A DNA stretch of 59,703 nt from CAYFJO01 sp964343305 (GTDB lineage: Bacteria; Planctomycetota; Planctomycetia; Pirellulales; Pirellulaceae): the NCBI GenBank assembly GCA_964343305.1, contig CAYFJO010000018.1, positions 1-59,703 on the forward strand, given 5' to 3'. The notes under the pieces are model-generated. The model made no database searches and was not told the DNA's origin. It saw only the letters and a program-made list of their open reading frames with translations. The translations under genes were made by a program, and so were the position numbers. Shown piece after piece: positions 26,697-34,490 of this stretch. Positions within the stretch are counted from its first letter, which is position 1. Each line of letters begins with the position of its first letter.

Positions 26697-26778
26697 ACCG
26701 CAGAGAACGCTGAGGGCCGCAAAGGAATTAGGCTATGTTCTCTGCGTCCCTCTGCGTACTCTGCGGTCAATTCCTTTG
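26697..26778. repeat. CCGCAGAG inverted repeat
   Basis: The arm at 26698-26716 (CCGCAGAGAACGCTGAGGG) is the reverse complement of 26748-26766 with two mismatches in 19 bases. AAAGGAATT-type sequence occurs inside the left arm and its complement outside the right. Such CTCTGCGT/CCGCAGAG sequences occur between genes in many bacterial genomes. No gene is encoded here. Confidence 0.6.
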
Positions 26779-26836
26779 GGTTGTCGGGGGCAGCAATGGG
26801 ACACCACCCCGATTTTGGGAGTGGAGTCTCTCGAAA

Positions 26837-26870
26837 GTGAGCGGTATGGGGCTAGCGCCTTGCCGCTCAC
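26837..26870. repeat. GTGAGCGG palindromic repeat
   Basis: A perfect 8-base stem GTGAGCGG (26837-26844) and CCGCTCAC (26863-26870) encloses GGGGCTAGCGCC. It is one of three different palindromes in the 650-base gap between the sulfatase and acetyltransferase genes. Confidence 0.55.
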
Positions 26871-27043
26871 CTCGCGGCCATTGAAGCAATCACAAGGGCT
26901 ACGTCACGGGCCGCGTCGTAGACCGTCCATTGTTCCAAACGAATGCAAGATTCATTAGTCGACGGATCGTTGCTTTGACCGCTAGCGCGCCGATATGGTG
27001 CACTCCGCAACTCAACTGTAGCGAATCCGCACATCGAGTCTCC

Positions 27044-27103
27044 GTGCCACGGCTGTGTCAGCCCGTGATTGTGTGCGAAACACGGCTGACACAGCCGTGG
27101 CAC
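27044..27103. repeat. GTGCCACGGCTG long hairpin repeat
   Basis: GTGCCACGGCTGTGTCAGCC from 27044 pairs with GGCTGACACAGCCGTGGCAC ending at 27103, giving a stem of about 20 base pairs followed by a CGTG/CACG pairing with one bulged base and a 13-base loop. It could act as a strong RNA hairpin, but there is no T-run. It looks like a dispersed palindromic repeat and lies 80 bases before the acetyltransferase start. Confidence 0.7.
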
Positions 27104-27183
27104 CAATAATCTGGGCTAGGTTTGTAAAGTGGAACACAGGTTTCATCGGGACCGCAGTCCATCAACCCTTTAACGATTAATCT

Positions 27184-28299
27184 ATGCAAGTCCAACGGAT
27201 TACAACGCTCAGGCAATTCGACGCCTTGCGCTCCGATTGGAACCGGCTTGCCGACACCGTGCCGTTTCGGAAGTGGGAGTGGTTGCGGGCTTGGTGGGTT
27301 CATTTCCGCCAGCGGCATCAGTTGTTCGTGCTGGTCGTGCGTGACGACAACCAGCAGACGATCGGCATTGCTCCGTGGTTTCTGGAGAAGTCTTTTTCCT
27401 CGGGACGCCTGGTTCGCTTCCTTGGCAGCGGCAAAGTTTGTAGTGATTATTTGAGCTTGCTTTGTGAGCAGTCCGATCAAGATGGTGTTGCACAAGCGAT
27501 CGCCATGTGGCTGATCGAAGCTCACTCCTCTGGATCGCAGCGCTCAGTTGATGGCGAATGGGAGCTGCTGCGTTTGACGGGCATCGAGATTGGCGATCCC
27601 GCGATTGAGCGGCTAAAACACCACTTGGCGGAACTTGGCGCAGCGGTTTACGAGAGGCCATCAACAAGTTGTTGGCGCATTGCGATCCCTGAAACGTGGG
27701 ACGAATACCTGGCCGCACGACCGAGACCTTACCGTCGTAAGATACGACGCTTGAAGGAAAAGATGCTAGACAACGGTCGCGCCTGTGGGCGGTTGGTGAT
27801 CGAGCGACGTGAGGTACACCGGCTGTTCGAAACTCTGGTCGAGCTGCACCAGAGGCGTCGGGAGAGCCTGCATCAACGGGGCTGTTTCAAAACGCCGGCC
27901 TTCCACGATTTCCTATTTGACGTCGTTGATCAGTTCTGTGAGACCGAGCACCTCTACTTCGCTGAGCTAACAATCGACGGACAAACGGCCGCCGCCTCGG
28001 TTGGACTGATCTTCGATAACGTGAACTACATCTACCAGTGCGGCATGTCGCCGGAGCTGTCCCGCTGTCAGCCGAGTTGGCTGATGAACACCTACACTGT
28101 CCAACACGCCATTCGCAATCAACTTTGCGGCGTTGACTTTCTCTGTGGCGATGAACCGTACAAGGCCCACTTGGGTGCGCGGCCGGTGCGGATGGTGCAA
28201 GTTCGCGTTGCCGCACCCCGACCCCTCGCTTCGCTTCGCCATCAGTTATGGCTCGGCGGCGAACGCTTGAAGCATTGGCTTCATCCGACAACACGTTAG
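27184..28299 (+). CDS. GNAT acetyltransferase, CelD/BcsL family
   Basis: The 371 residues show the tandem acetyltransferase-like fold of the CelD/BcsL (BioF2-like) family: an N-terminal half with FRKWEWLRAWWVHF and a short FLGSGKVCSDYLSLL motif, and a C-terminal half with ELTIDGQTAAASVGLIFDNVNYIYQCGMSPEL and VDFLCGDEPYKAHLG. Members acylate sugars or peptides in exopolysaccharide or cell-surface synthesis, but the substrate here is unknown. It is a cytoplasmic protein without a signal. No clear ribosome site precedes the ATG. It is a single plus-strand gene and the neighbouring histidine kinase is convergent. Confidence 0.85.
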   Translation: MQVQRITTLRQFDALRSDWNRLADTVPFRKWEWLRAWWVHFRQRHQLFVLVVRDDNQQTIGIAPWFLEKSFSSGRLVRFLGSGKVCSDYLSLLCEQSDQDGVAQAIAMWLIEAHSSGSQRSVDGEWELLRLTGIEIGDPAIERLKHHLAELGAAVYERPSTSCWRIAIPETWDEYLAARPRPYRRKIRRLKEKMLDNGRACGRLVIERREVHRLFETLVELHQRRRESLHQRGCFKTPAFHDFLFDVVDQFCETEHLYFAELTIDGQTAAASVGLIFDNVNYIYQCGMSPELSRCQPSWLMNTYTVQHAIRNQLCGVDFLCGDEPYKAHLGARPVRMVQVRVAAPRPLASLRHQLWLGGERLKHWLHPTTR

Positions 28300-28324
28300 C
28301 TCGGTCTTCAGCCTCAGCTAACGT
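28293..28324 (+). terminator. Stem-loop at the end of the acetyltransferase gene
   Basis: A perfect 9-base stem ACGTTAGCT (28293-28301) and AGCTAACGT (28316-28324) with a 14-base loop spans the stop codon. It has no T-run, so a rho-independent terminator is only possible; it lies between convergent genes where one would be expected. Confidence 0.35.
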
Positions 28325-28381
28325 AGGGCTCATTCACCGCGAAATGACGAAGCACCTGATGGAGTGGGGTAATGCCAACAA

Positions 28382-30409
28382 TCACGCCGACTTCATCTTG
28401 CCGATTGAAAAATAGAACGTTGTCCCTTGGCCGTATTCGGATTCGATCCAGATTTCGCCGTGGTGGCGTTCGACAATCTTCTTGACGAATGTGAGCCCCG
28501 CACCTGTGCCGTTGCCGTACTTGTCTCGGCCGTGGAGTCGTTTGAAAATGCGGAAGACGGAGTCAAGGTGTGTTTTGCGGATGCCGATGCCGTTGTCGCG
28601 GACGTAGAACACTGGGTTGCTCGACTCTTGACTTGATTCGGCGAGGCCGTCTTCGTTCGGTTGACAGCCGATCTCGATCCACTTTTCGTCGTTGTCGTTG
28701 TATCTGTAGGCGTTGGTGATCAGGTTGCGGAACGCTTCCCCGATGCGAGTGCTGTCGCACGTGACCGTCGGCAGTGGTTTGGGGATTCGCACCTCGACGT
28801 TTTCTTCTTGCAATCGGATCTGCATTGTGTCGATGATTTCGGTCACCAGGTCATGGAGATTCGTCGGCTGAATCGCCAACTCGGCGCGGCCAACCCGCGA
28901 AAACTGCAACAGCGAACTGATCAATTGTTCCATTCGTCCGCAGAGACGAATCAGTGTGTCCAGTTTCTCGCGTCCGTCATCGCCAAGTTGCTCGCCGTAA
29001 TCCTCGCTGAGAAACTGGGAGTAATTCGCGATTCCGCGCAGCGGCTCTTTCAAATCGTGCGAGGCGATGTAGGCAAAATCGTCCAGGTCCTGATTGCTCC
29101 GTGCCAGATCGACATTTAACTGCTCGAGTTGTTGGGTCTGGCTTTCGAGGTCGGCCGTTCGGTCGGCGACGCGTTGTTCGAGTGTGGCGGTGAGTTGCCG
29201 CAACTCGTCCGTTCGCTGCTGGACTTGGTCGATCATCGTGTTAAAGGCTGCAGCCAGTTCACCGATTTCGCCGGTCGAACTAACGTCCGCTCGGCTCGAC
29301 AGATCGCCGCGGGCAATCATCCGACTGGCCATGGTGAGTTGCACGATCGGACGAGAAATGGATCGCGAAATCCAAATGGCTGCCGCGATTGCAGTCAATG
29401 CCACGACAATTCCAATGGGCAGCAAGCGGCCATGTAGACGGGCAATTGGTGCGGAAACTTCGTCGCGATCAATCTTGACGACCATGCCGCAGCGGCGCGA
29501 CGGAATGTATCGCCAAACGACCAACACTTGCTGGCCTCGATAGTCGGTCGCCACGCCTTGACCGTTCGTGCCACGCACCGCTTCTTGCATGGGTTTGGCC
29601 AAAGGTGACCCCATAGCGATTTTTCGTTGCAACGCCGCCTTCGGGTCATTCCGCATCGGTGTCAGAAAAACGACGTTGTTGTCTCGGCGAGCCCCAAACA
29701 GCACTTCGCCGGTTTGACCCAGCCCGGAATCGACGCGAGCTAGCGAGTAAAACTCTTCCTCACCGATTTGAATCACGATTGCCCCGACCACTACGTCCTG
29801 ATCGAACACCGGCGCGGCGATGAACTCGGCCGGCTCATTCTTTGCCGCGTAGTAGTCAAAGTCTGACACGTCGGTCGCCAGCAACGTCGTCGCGCGATCG
29901 ACAACCTTGGCCAACTCCGTGTCTTTGTAGGTGCCGGTCTTCAGATTCGTACCGAGATCATCGTCCTGATTCAGTGAGAACACAATGTCGCCACTGTACG
30001 CAACGAGATAAAGATCCGCGTAGTTTGCCGTATCCTTAGAGTACTTCAGAAACGGGCGCAATTGATTGTCGATTGCCGCGTAGTCCGGCGACTCGAGGCC
30101 CGCATCTTGCATCGCGCGCGTCAACGGCTCCACAGCATTGATGATTGAAGGCGAGCGCGATAGCATCAACACGTCTTGCTCGCGACGCTTCAGTGCCAAG
30201 GCAATCTGCGTGGCCTTGTTATCGGCGGTGACTAGAAGTTGATTCTGAAGTTCTTCACGGAGATTTTTTTCACCAACCAGATACGAAAGCACCCCGGCCG
30301 CCGCGAGCGGCACGAGCGAAATGACCAGCGACCAAATAATGAGTTTGGCCGTAATGCTTCGTAGGTTCATGGACGATGTAGCCGGATTCGCAAGAGTTCG
30401 GGATTTCAT
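28382..30409 (-). CDS. Sensor histidine kinase with extracellular Cache-like domain
   Basis: The order is: membrane helix near residues 20-45 (LIIWSLVISLVPLAAAGVLSY), a periplasmic region of about 280 residues of double-Cache type (LYLVAYSGDIVFSLNQDDDLG; PAEFIAAPVFDQDVVVGAIVIQI), a second helix (LLPIGIVVALTAIAAAIWI), HAMP, coiled coil, a phytochrome-type dimerisation helix with the phosphorylated His in YIASHDLKEPLRG, then HATPase with N box FRNLITNAYRYN, DNGIGI and GTGAGLTFVKK. There is no receiver domain. Starts at 30409 (ATG) or 30370 (MNLRS) are both possible and neither has a ribosome site. The 5' end abuts a palindromic repeat. It is co-directional with a UrtA-like lipoprotein 80 bases upstream. 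Confidence 0.9.
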   Translation of the reverse strand: MKSRTLANPATSSMNLRSITAKLIIWSLVISLVPLAAAGVLSYLVGEKNLREELQNQLLVTADNKATQIALALKRREQDVLMLSRSPSIINAVEPLTRAMQDAGLESPDYAAIDNQLRPFLKYSKDTANYADLYLVAYSGDIVFSLNQDDDLGTNLKTGTYKDTELAKVVDRATTLLATDVSDFDYYAAKNEPAEFIAAPVFDQDVVVGAIVIQIGEEEFYSLARVDSGLGQTGEVLFGARRDNNVVFLTPMRNDPKAALQRKIAMGSPLAKPMQEAVRGTNGQGVATDYRGQQVLVVWRYIPSRRCGMVVKIDRDEVSAPIARLHGRLLPIGIVVALTAIAAAIWISRSISRPIVQLTMASRMIARGDLSSRADVSSTGEIGELAAAFNTMIDQVQQRTDELRQLTATLEQRVADRTADLESQTQQLEQLNVDLARSNQDLDDFAYIASHDLKEPLRGIANYSQFLSEDYGEQLGDDGREKLDTLIRLCGRMEQLISSLLQFSRVGRAELAIQPTNLHDLVTEIIDTMQIRLQEENVEVRIPKPLPTVTCDSTRIGEAFRNLITNAYRYNDNDEKWIEIGCQPNEDGLAESSQESSNPVFYVRDNGIGIRKTHLDSVFRIFKRLHGRDKYGNGTGAGLTFVKKIVERHHGEIWIESEYGQGTTFYFSIGKMKSA

Positions 30410-30413
30410 GTTC

Positions 30414-30474
30414 AACGCCGAGCCGGCAGGCGACGGCTCGGTAAGTGCAAGCCGTCGCCTGCCGGCTCGGCGTT
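30414..30474. repeat. Perfect 25-bp-stem palindromic repeat, copy 1
   Basis: AACGCCGAGCCGGCAGGCGA and five further bases (30414-30438) are exactly complementary to 30450-30474, with an 11-base loop. It lies in the gap between the UrtA-like gene and the kinase. The same sequence is found again at 42917-43001, so this is a dispersed element and not a private terminator. Confidence 0.85.
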
Positions 30475-30491
30475 AAACGACAACTTGCTTC

Positions 30492-31739
30492 TCATTCTCC
30501 AGGATTGGCCCAATTGCCGTCCCAGCCGTCGTACATCTCGGCGAGGAACGCTTCCCAATCGTCGACCGACTTGTAAACGGGATAAGGAATCGGTCGCACT
30601 GGGCGCTCCGATGTCCATTTAACTTCGAACTGTCCATCGTCCCGGATCTGTCCCACGCGGACGGTTTTCCAGGTGTGTTGGTTATCGGGATCGATCGAGA
30701 CGATTCCTTCCGGCGCGGCCATCGATTGATTGCCCAGTTTCGATCGCACCGACAAGACTTCGTCGGTGCCGGCGTCTCGCACGGCCTGGGCCCAAAGATA
30801 GACGCCGAAATAGCCCGCTTCGATCGGATCGTCGGTGACCCGGTCGTCACCGTAACGCTGCCGGAATCGAGCCACAAACGATTTGTTCTTTTCGCGGTCG
30901 ATGCTTTGAAAATAGTTCCACGCGGCATAGTCTCCCGCCATCTCCTTGGCGTTCATGCTGCGAAGTTCGTCTTCGGCAATGCTGAATGACATGGTCGGGA
31001 TCTTCTTGGGCGTAATGCCGACCGCGCGAAGCTGTTTGAAGAAAGCGACGTTGCTGTCGCCGTTGATCGTGTTCAAGATGACGTGTGGCTGCAGTTCGAC
31101 GATGCGGTCGACCACTGACTTGACGTCCTTGCTGCCCAGCAAAATGTATTGCTCATCCACCACTTCGCCGCGCAGCGCCGTGATTTGTGCACGCATGATT
31201 TCGTTCGCTGTCCGGGGAAATACGTAGTCGGAACCCACCAAGAATAAGGTCTTGGCTTTCAGCTCTTCGACACACCACTTCACCGCCGGCAAAATCTGCT
31301 GATTGGGCGCGGCTCCGGTGTACACAATGTTGGGCGACTGTTCGAGCCCTTCGTATTGGAGGGGATAGAAGAGCAAGTGATCGTGTTTTTTAAAGATGGG
31401 CTTGACCGTTTTGCGGCTGGCCGATGTCCAACAGCCAAACACAACGCTCACCTTTTCCTGGGTGATCAACCGCTCGGCTTCTTTCGCAAACGTATCCCAA
31501 TTGGACTCGCCGTCGACAACGACCGGCTCAATTTGTCTTCCCAACAAGCCGCCGTTTTGGTTGATCTCTTCGATGGCCAGCAGCGTCGCGTCGCGGACCG
31601 ATTGTTCGCTGATCGCCATCGTGCCCGATTCGGAATGCAGAATCCCCACCTTAATCGGCGCTGCGTCGTCCGGCTGGCCACAACCCAACAAGAGCGTGGA
31701 ACCCAAAGTAATCAGACAAGCGAAGGTTCTTTGCATCAT
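30492..31739 (-). CDS. UrtA/AmiC-like substrate-binding lipoprotein
   Basis: A lipoprotein signal (CLITLGSTLLLGC) is followed by a type 1 periplasmic-binding fold: IKVGILHSESGTMAISEQSVRDATLLAIEEINQNGGLLGR, VSVVFGCWTSASRKTVKPIF, HLLFYPLQYEGLEQSPNIVYTGAAPNQQ. These stretches match the urea/short-chain-amide binding proteins (UrtA, FmdD). The ATG at 31739 is used; a GTG three codons upstream (31748) is also possible. No urea or amide ABC permease or ATPase gene lies nearby. The next gene on the strand is a histidine kinase with an external sensing domain. The protein may present a ligand to that kinase instead of feeding a transporter, which is inference. Confidence 0.88.
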   Translation of the reverse strand: MMQRTFACLITLGSTLLLGCGQPDDAAPIKVGILHSESGTMAISEQSVRDATLLAIEEINQNGGLLGRQIEPVVVDGESNWDTFAKEAERLITQEKVSVVFGCWTSASRKTVKPIFKKHDHLLFYPLQYEGLEQSPNIVYTGAAPNQQILPAVKWCVEELKAKTLFLVGSDYVFPRTANEIMRAQITALRGEVVDEQYILLGSKDVKSVVDRIVELQPHVILNTINGDSNVAFFKQLRAVGITPKKIPTMSFSIAEDELRSMNAKEMAGDYAAWNYFQSIDREKNKSFVARFRQRYGDDRVTDDPIEAGYFGVYLWAQAVRDAGTDEVLSVRSKLGNQSMAAPEGIVSIDPDNQHTWKTVRVGQIRDDGQFEVKWTSERPVRPIPYPVYKSVDDWEAFLAEMYDGWDGNWANPGE

Positions 31740-31854
31740 TCGGTTCACAGAAGAGGAGAACCAAATTGTAGCAACATTCTTCAGCGATTGATAACGGCCA
31801 CCGCTGAAAACCAGGTAGCTTCAAATAACTTGAAATGCGTCAAAGAACCAGGGA

Positions 31855-32319
31855 TCATTCCAGAACTTTTCGATGCAAAAGCGAATAGTATCGAAACCGC
31901 CCCGGCATGTGAGATCCAACCGACGCGATCACAATCACGACAACCAGAATTGCCACGCGGTAATTCCACAGCAGAGGGATGATTCCCAGCAGCACTAGTT
32001 TGACAAGAACCATCACGCCGCGCCCTTGGTAGAACCATCGACAATGTGGATAGGCTTCGATCACGATCAATCCAACGCCCGTCGCGATCGTGAGCCACAG
32101 CCAAATCAGAAGCCGTTCGGCGGGTTCATCGAACACGTGCCCGCCAAACAGAATCCCAGTCACACCGATATGGGCGGTGCGTAACGCGATGCTCCAAGCA
32201 CGCGCATAGGGTAGCTTTCGCGGTTGCTCAGGAAACAAGATGTCGCGTAACGTCTTCACTGATATGTGTTGCTGTCCTCGCAAACACCTGATTCTGGATA
32301 TGCGGATCTTGGCATCCAC
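31855..32319 (-). CDS. Small multi-spanning membrane protein
   Basis: These 154 residues have three or four membrane helices (AHIGVTGILFGGHVF, LLIWLWLTIATGVGLIVIE, VMVLVKLVLLGIIPLLW, VAILVVVIVIASVGSHM) and a conserved-looking basic end (GSHMPGRFRYYSLLHRKVL). I do not recognise a named function. The first 20 residues look non-coding, and a GTG at 32259 (VKTLRDILFPEQ) may be the true start. It is divergent from the VOC gene at 32406. Confidence 0.6.
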   Translation of the reverse strand: MDAKIRISRIRCLRGQQHISVKTLRDILFPEQPRKLPYARAWSIALRTAHIGVTGILFGGHVFDEPAERLLIWLWLTIATGVGLIVIEAYPHCRWFYQGRGVMVLVKLVLLGIIPLLWNYRVAILVVVIVIASVGSHMPGRFRYYSLLHRKVLE

Positions 32320-32405
32320 TTTATCCGCGTTACGATGGTGGAGTCAACCAACGCCGGTTTCCCAAGACAACAAAAGCCGCGATTGCGTCAAAAGGATTCA
32401 AGACC

Positions 32406-32813
32406 ATGTCCCAGCCTCTGCCGATTCAGTCGGTCAATCACATTTCCCATGTCACGAGCCGCTTAGCGGAAAGCACGGCTTTCTATCGCGACGTGCTCGG
32501 CTTTCGGCCAATCCAGCGACCGCCTTTCGATTTTCCTGGAGCATGGCTGTACAACTATGGCGTTCAAATCCACTTGATCGCGACGCGAGAGGGTGGCGAG
32601 GCGCCTGGTGAGATTTCCGTCCGCACTGATCACGTGGCCTTTCATGTGGATGACACCGATCACGTCGAACGCTTGCTCAACGAACGCGGCATCCTGTATC
32701 GGACGAACATCGTGCCTGGCGCGGGAATCAAGCAGTTGTTCTTTCACGACCCAGATGGAAACCACATCGAGATAGGCTGCTATCCGCCAACAGCAGAGTT
32801 GACAGAAGAATGA
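32406..32813 (+). CDS. VOC-family (glyoxalase/dioxygenase-like) protein
   Basis: This 135-residue single vicinal-oxygen-chelate module has paired beta-alpha-beta-beta-beta units. VNHISHVTSRLAESTAFYRDVLGFRPI carries the first metal histidine, DHVAFHVDD the second, and FFHDPDGNHIEIGCYPP the terminal glutamate. Members include glyoxalase I, fosfomycin thiol transferases and dioxygenases, and the substrate cannot be read here. AGGA lies nine bases before the ATG. Confidence 0.88.
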   Translation: MSQPLPIQSVNHISHVTSRLAESTAFYRDVLGFRPIQRPPFDFPGAWLYNYGVQIHLIATREGGEAPGEISVRTDHVAFHVDDTDHVERLLNERGILYRTNIVPGAGIKQLFFHDPDGNHIEIGCYPPTAELTEE

Positions 32814-32928
32814 GTGCAACACATTTGGCACAGCAACCCACTAACGCAGAAGGCAACCAAAGCGGAAACCCACACAGTCTAAAGGTCGGCGGGAATTGCT
32901 GCCAACATCGACATCACGACCCAACAAA

Positions 32929-32958
32929 TTGACGATGCTTTATGCATTTTGGTATACT
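32929..32958 (+). promoter_or_regulatory. Sigma-70-like promoter before DUF1501 gene
   Basis: -35 TTGACG (32929-32934), 18-base spacer, -10 TATACT (32953-32958). It lies 126 bases upstream of the chosen DUF1501 start. It lacks the GGCTGG and GGATATNTTGG blocks found in the promoters at 20.9 and 26.6 kb. Confidence 0.6.
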
Positions 32959-33083
32959 CACTTGAGGAAATTGTAGGATAGAGGCCGCCACCCTTTCGCC
33001 CCAGTGCATCGTTTGCCTACCTGCAACTTCAAACAAACTTGCCTTTCATCACCTACCTCAAAAACCACTCGGGAGACTTCGTC

Positions 33084-34490
33084 ATGTTCACGATTTACGG
33101 CCATGGTCGCAATCAAAATTGCGAAGGCGTGTCGCGCCGCGAGTTGCTCAGAATTGGCGCCCTGGGGCTCGGCGGTTTGACGCTGCCCGGCTTGCTTGCC
33201 ACACGGGCGACGGCCGCTTCCGGAGTGGAACTGTTACGCGACAAGGCGGTGGTGATGCTGAACCTTCAAGGCGGGCCCACCCACATCGAGACCTTCGACC
33301 CCAAAATGACCGCCCCGGCCGAGTTTCGCGCCATGTTCGGCGAGGTCCAAACCAGGCTACCGGGCGTGACCTTCGGCAGCCATTTTCCGCGTCTGGCGGC
33401 GCTGGCTGACAAGATTGCGATCGTTCGCAATTTCCGGCACGGCAACGGCAGCCACGGATCGGCCGCAGCTTTGGTTGCCTCGGGCGGCAATCCGCTCAAG
33501 TCGTCGATGGGTACGCTCTACGGACGCGTGGCCGGCACAACGAACCCATCGACGGGCATACCCAACAACGTGGTCATCACGCCGCCGGCCTGCGGCGAAC
33601 AGTTCAAGGGCCTGGGCGCCCAGACCGAACGTGTAATTGGTACGGGCGGTTTGCCGAGCGCATACAAGGCGTTCGATCCCAGTTCCGGCGGCGACATCAT
33701 CAACAACATGAAGCTGCGCATGGCCGAAGACCGGTTGGACGACCGCCGCAACCTGTTGGCAAAACTCGACCGCATCAAGCGCGAGATCGACGCCACGGGC
33801 GTGGTCGATAGCGCCGACCGCTTCCGGCAGCAGGCCTTTGACGTCATTCTCGGCGGCGTGGCTGAGGCCTTCGACCTCTCGAAGGAAGATCCCAAGACAG
33901 TCGAGCGCTACGATACGTCCGCCCTCGATGTCTCCGCTGATTTGTACCGCAAGAAGAACAAGAACCTGCGAGGGCAGTCGCCGATCGCCCTCGGCAAGCA
34001 GATGCTGTTGGCACGGCGGCTGGTCGAGGCGGGCTGTGGCTACGTAACCGTGTGTAGCGCCGGCTGGGACATGCACGGCAACGCCTTCGGTATCAACGAC
34101 GGCATGCCGCTGTTGGGCAGTGCGGTCGACATCGCCGCCAGCGCCTTCATCGAAGATCTCCAGGAGCGTGGCTTGCTGGATCGCGTCTTGTTGATCATCA
34201 CCGGCGAATTCGGCCGCACACCGAAAATCAACAGCAAGGCGGGCCGCGACCACTGGGGTAACCTTTGCACCTTGGCGATGGCGGGTGGTGGTCTGCGCGT
34301 CGGCCAGGTCATCGGCCAATCAGACCGCACCGCCAGCAGACCGGCCACCGAGCCGATCGGCGTACAGCATCTCTTAGCAACCGTGATGCACTCGCTCTTT
34401 AACGTTGGCCTGATACGAATCGAGCAAAGTCTTCCGACGCTGCTTCGCGTCGCGATTCAAGCGGGACATCCGATCGAACAACTGATGTAG
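33084..34490 (+). CDS. DUF1501 protein with twin-arginine signal
   Basis: The ATG at 33084 has GGGAG eight bases upstream. The N-terminus NCEGVSRRELLRIGALGLGGLTLPGLL is a textbook twin-arginine signal. The core contains AVVMLNLQGGPTHIETFDPKM, LPRLAALADKIAIVRNFRHGNGSHG-like sequence, ITGEFGRTPKINSKAGRDHWGNLCTLAMAGGG, and a terminal TLLRVAIQAGHPIEQL. It is 468 residues. Unlike the other two DUF1501 genes in the window it has no DUF1549/1553 partner beside it. Its last 92 bases overlap the end of the convergent deiminase-like gene. Confidence 0.9.
   Translation: MFTIYGHGRNQNCEGVSRRELLRIGALGLGGLTLPGLLATRATAASGVELLRDKAVVMLNLQGGPTHIETFDPKMTAPAEFRAMFGEVQTRLPGVTFGSHFPRLAALADKIAIVRNFRHGNGSHGSAAALVASGGNPLKSSMGTLYGRVAGTTNPSTGIPNNVVITPPACGEQFKGLGAQTERVIGTGGLPSAYKAFDPSSGGDIINNMKLRMAEDRLDDRRNLLAKLDRIKREIDATGVVDSADRFRQQAFDVILGGVAEAFDLSKEDPKTVERYDTSALDVSADLYRKKNKNLRGQSPIALGKQMLLARRLVEAGCGYVTVCSAGWDMHGNAFGINDGMPLLGSAVDIAASAFIEDLQERGLLDRVLLIITGEFGRTPKINSKAGRDHWGNLCTLAMAGGGLRVGQVIGQSDRTASRPATEPIGVQHLLATVMHSLFNVGLIRIEQSLPTLLRVAIQAGHPIEQLM

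Noticed and set aside
33357..34319. 320-residue open frame on the minus strand
   Set aside because: Shadow of the DUF1501 gene; no domain and a His/Arg-rich composition typical of antisense GC-rich DNA.
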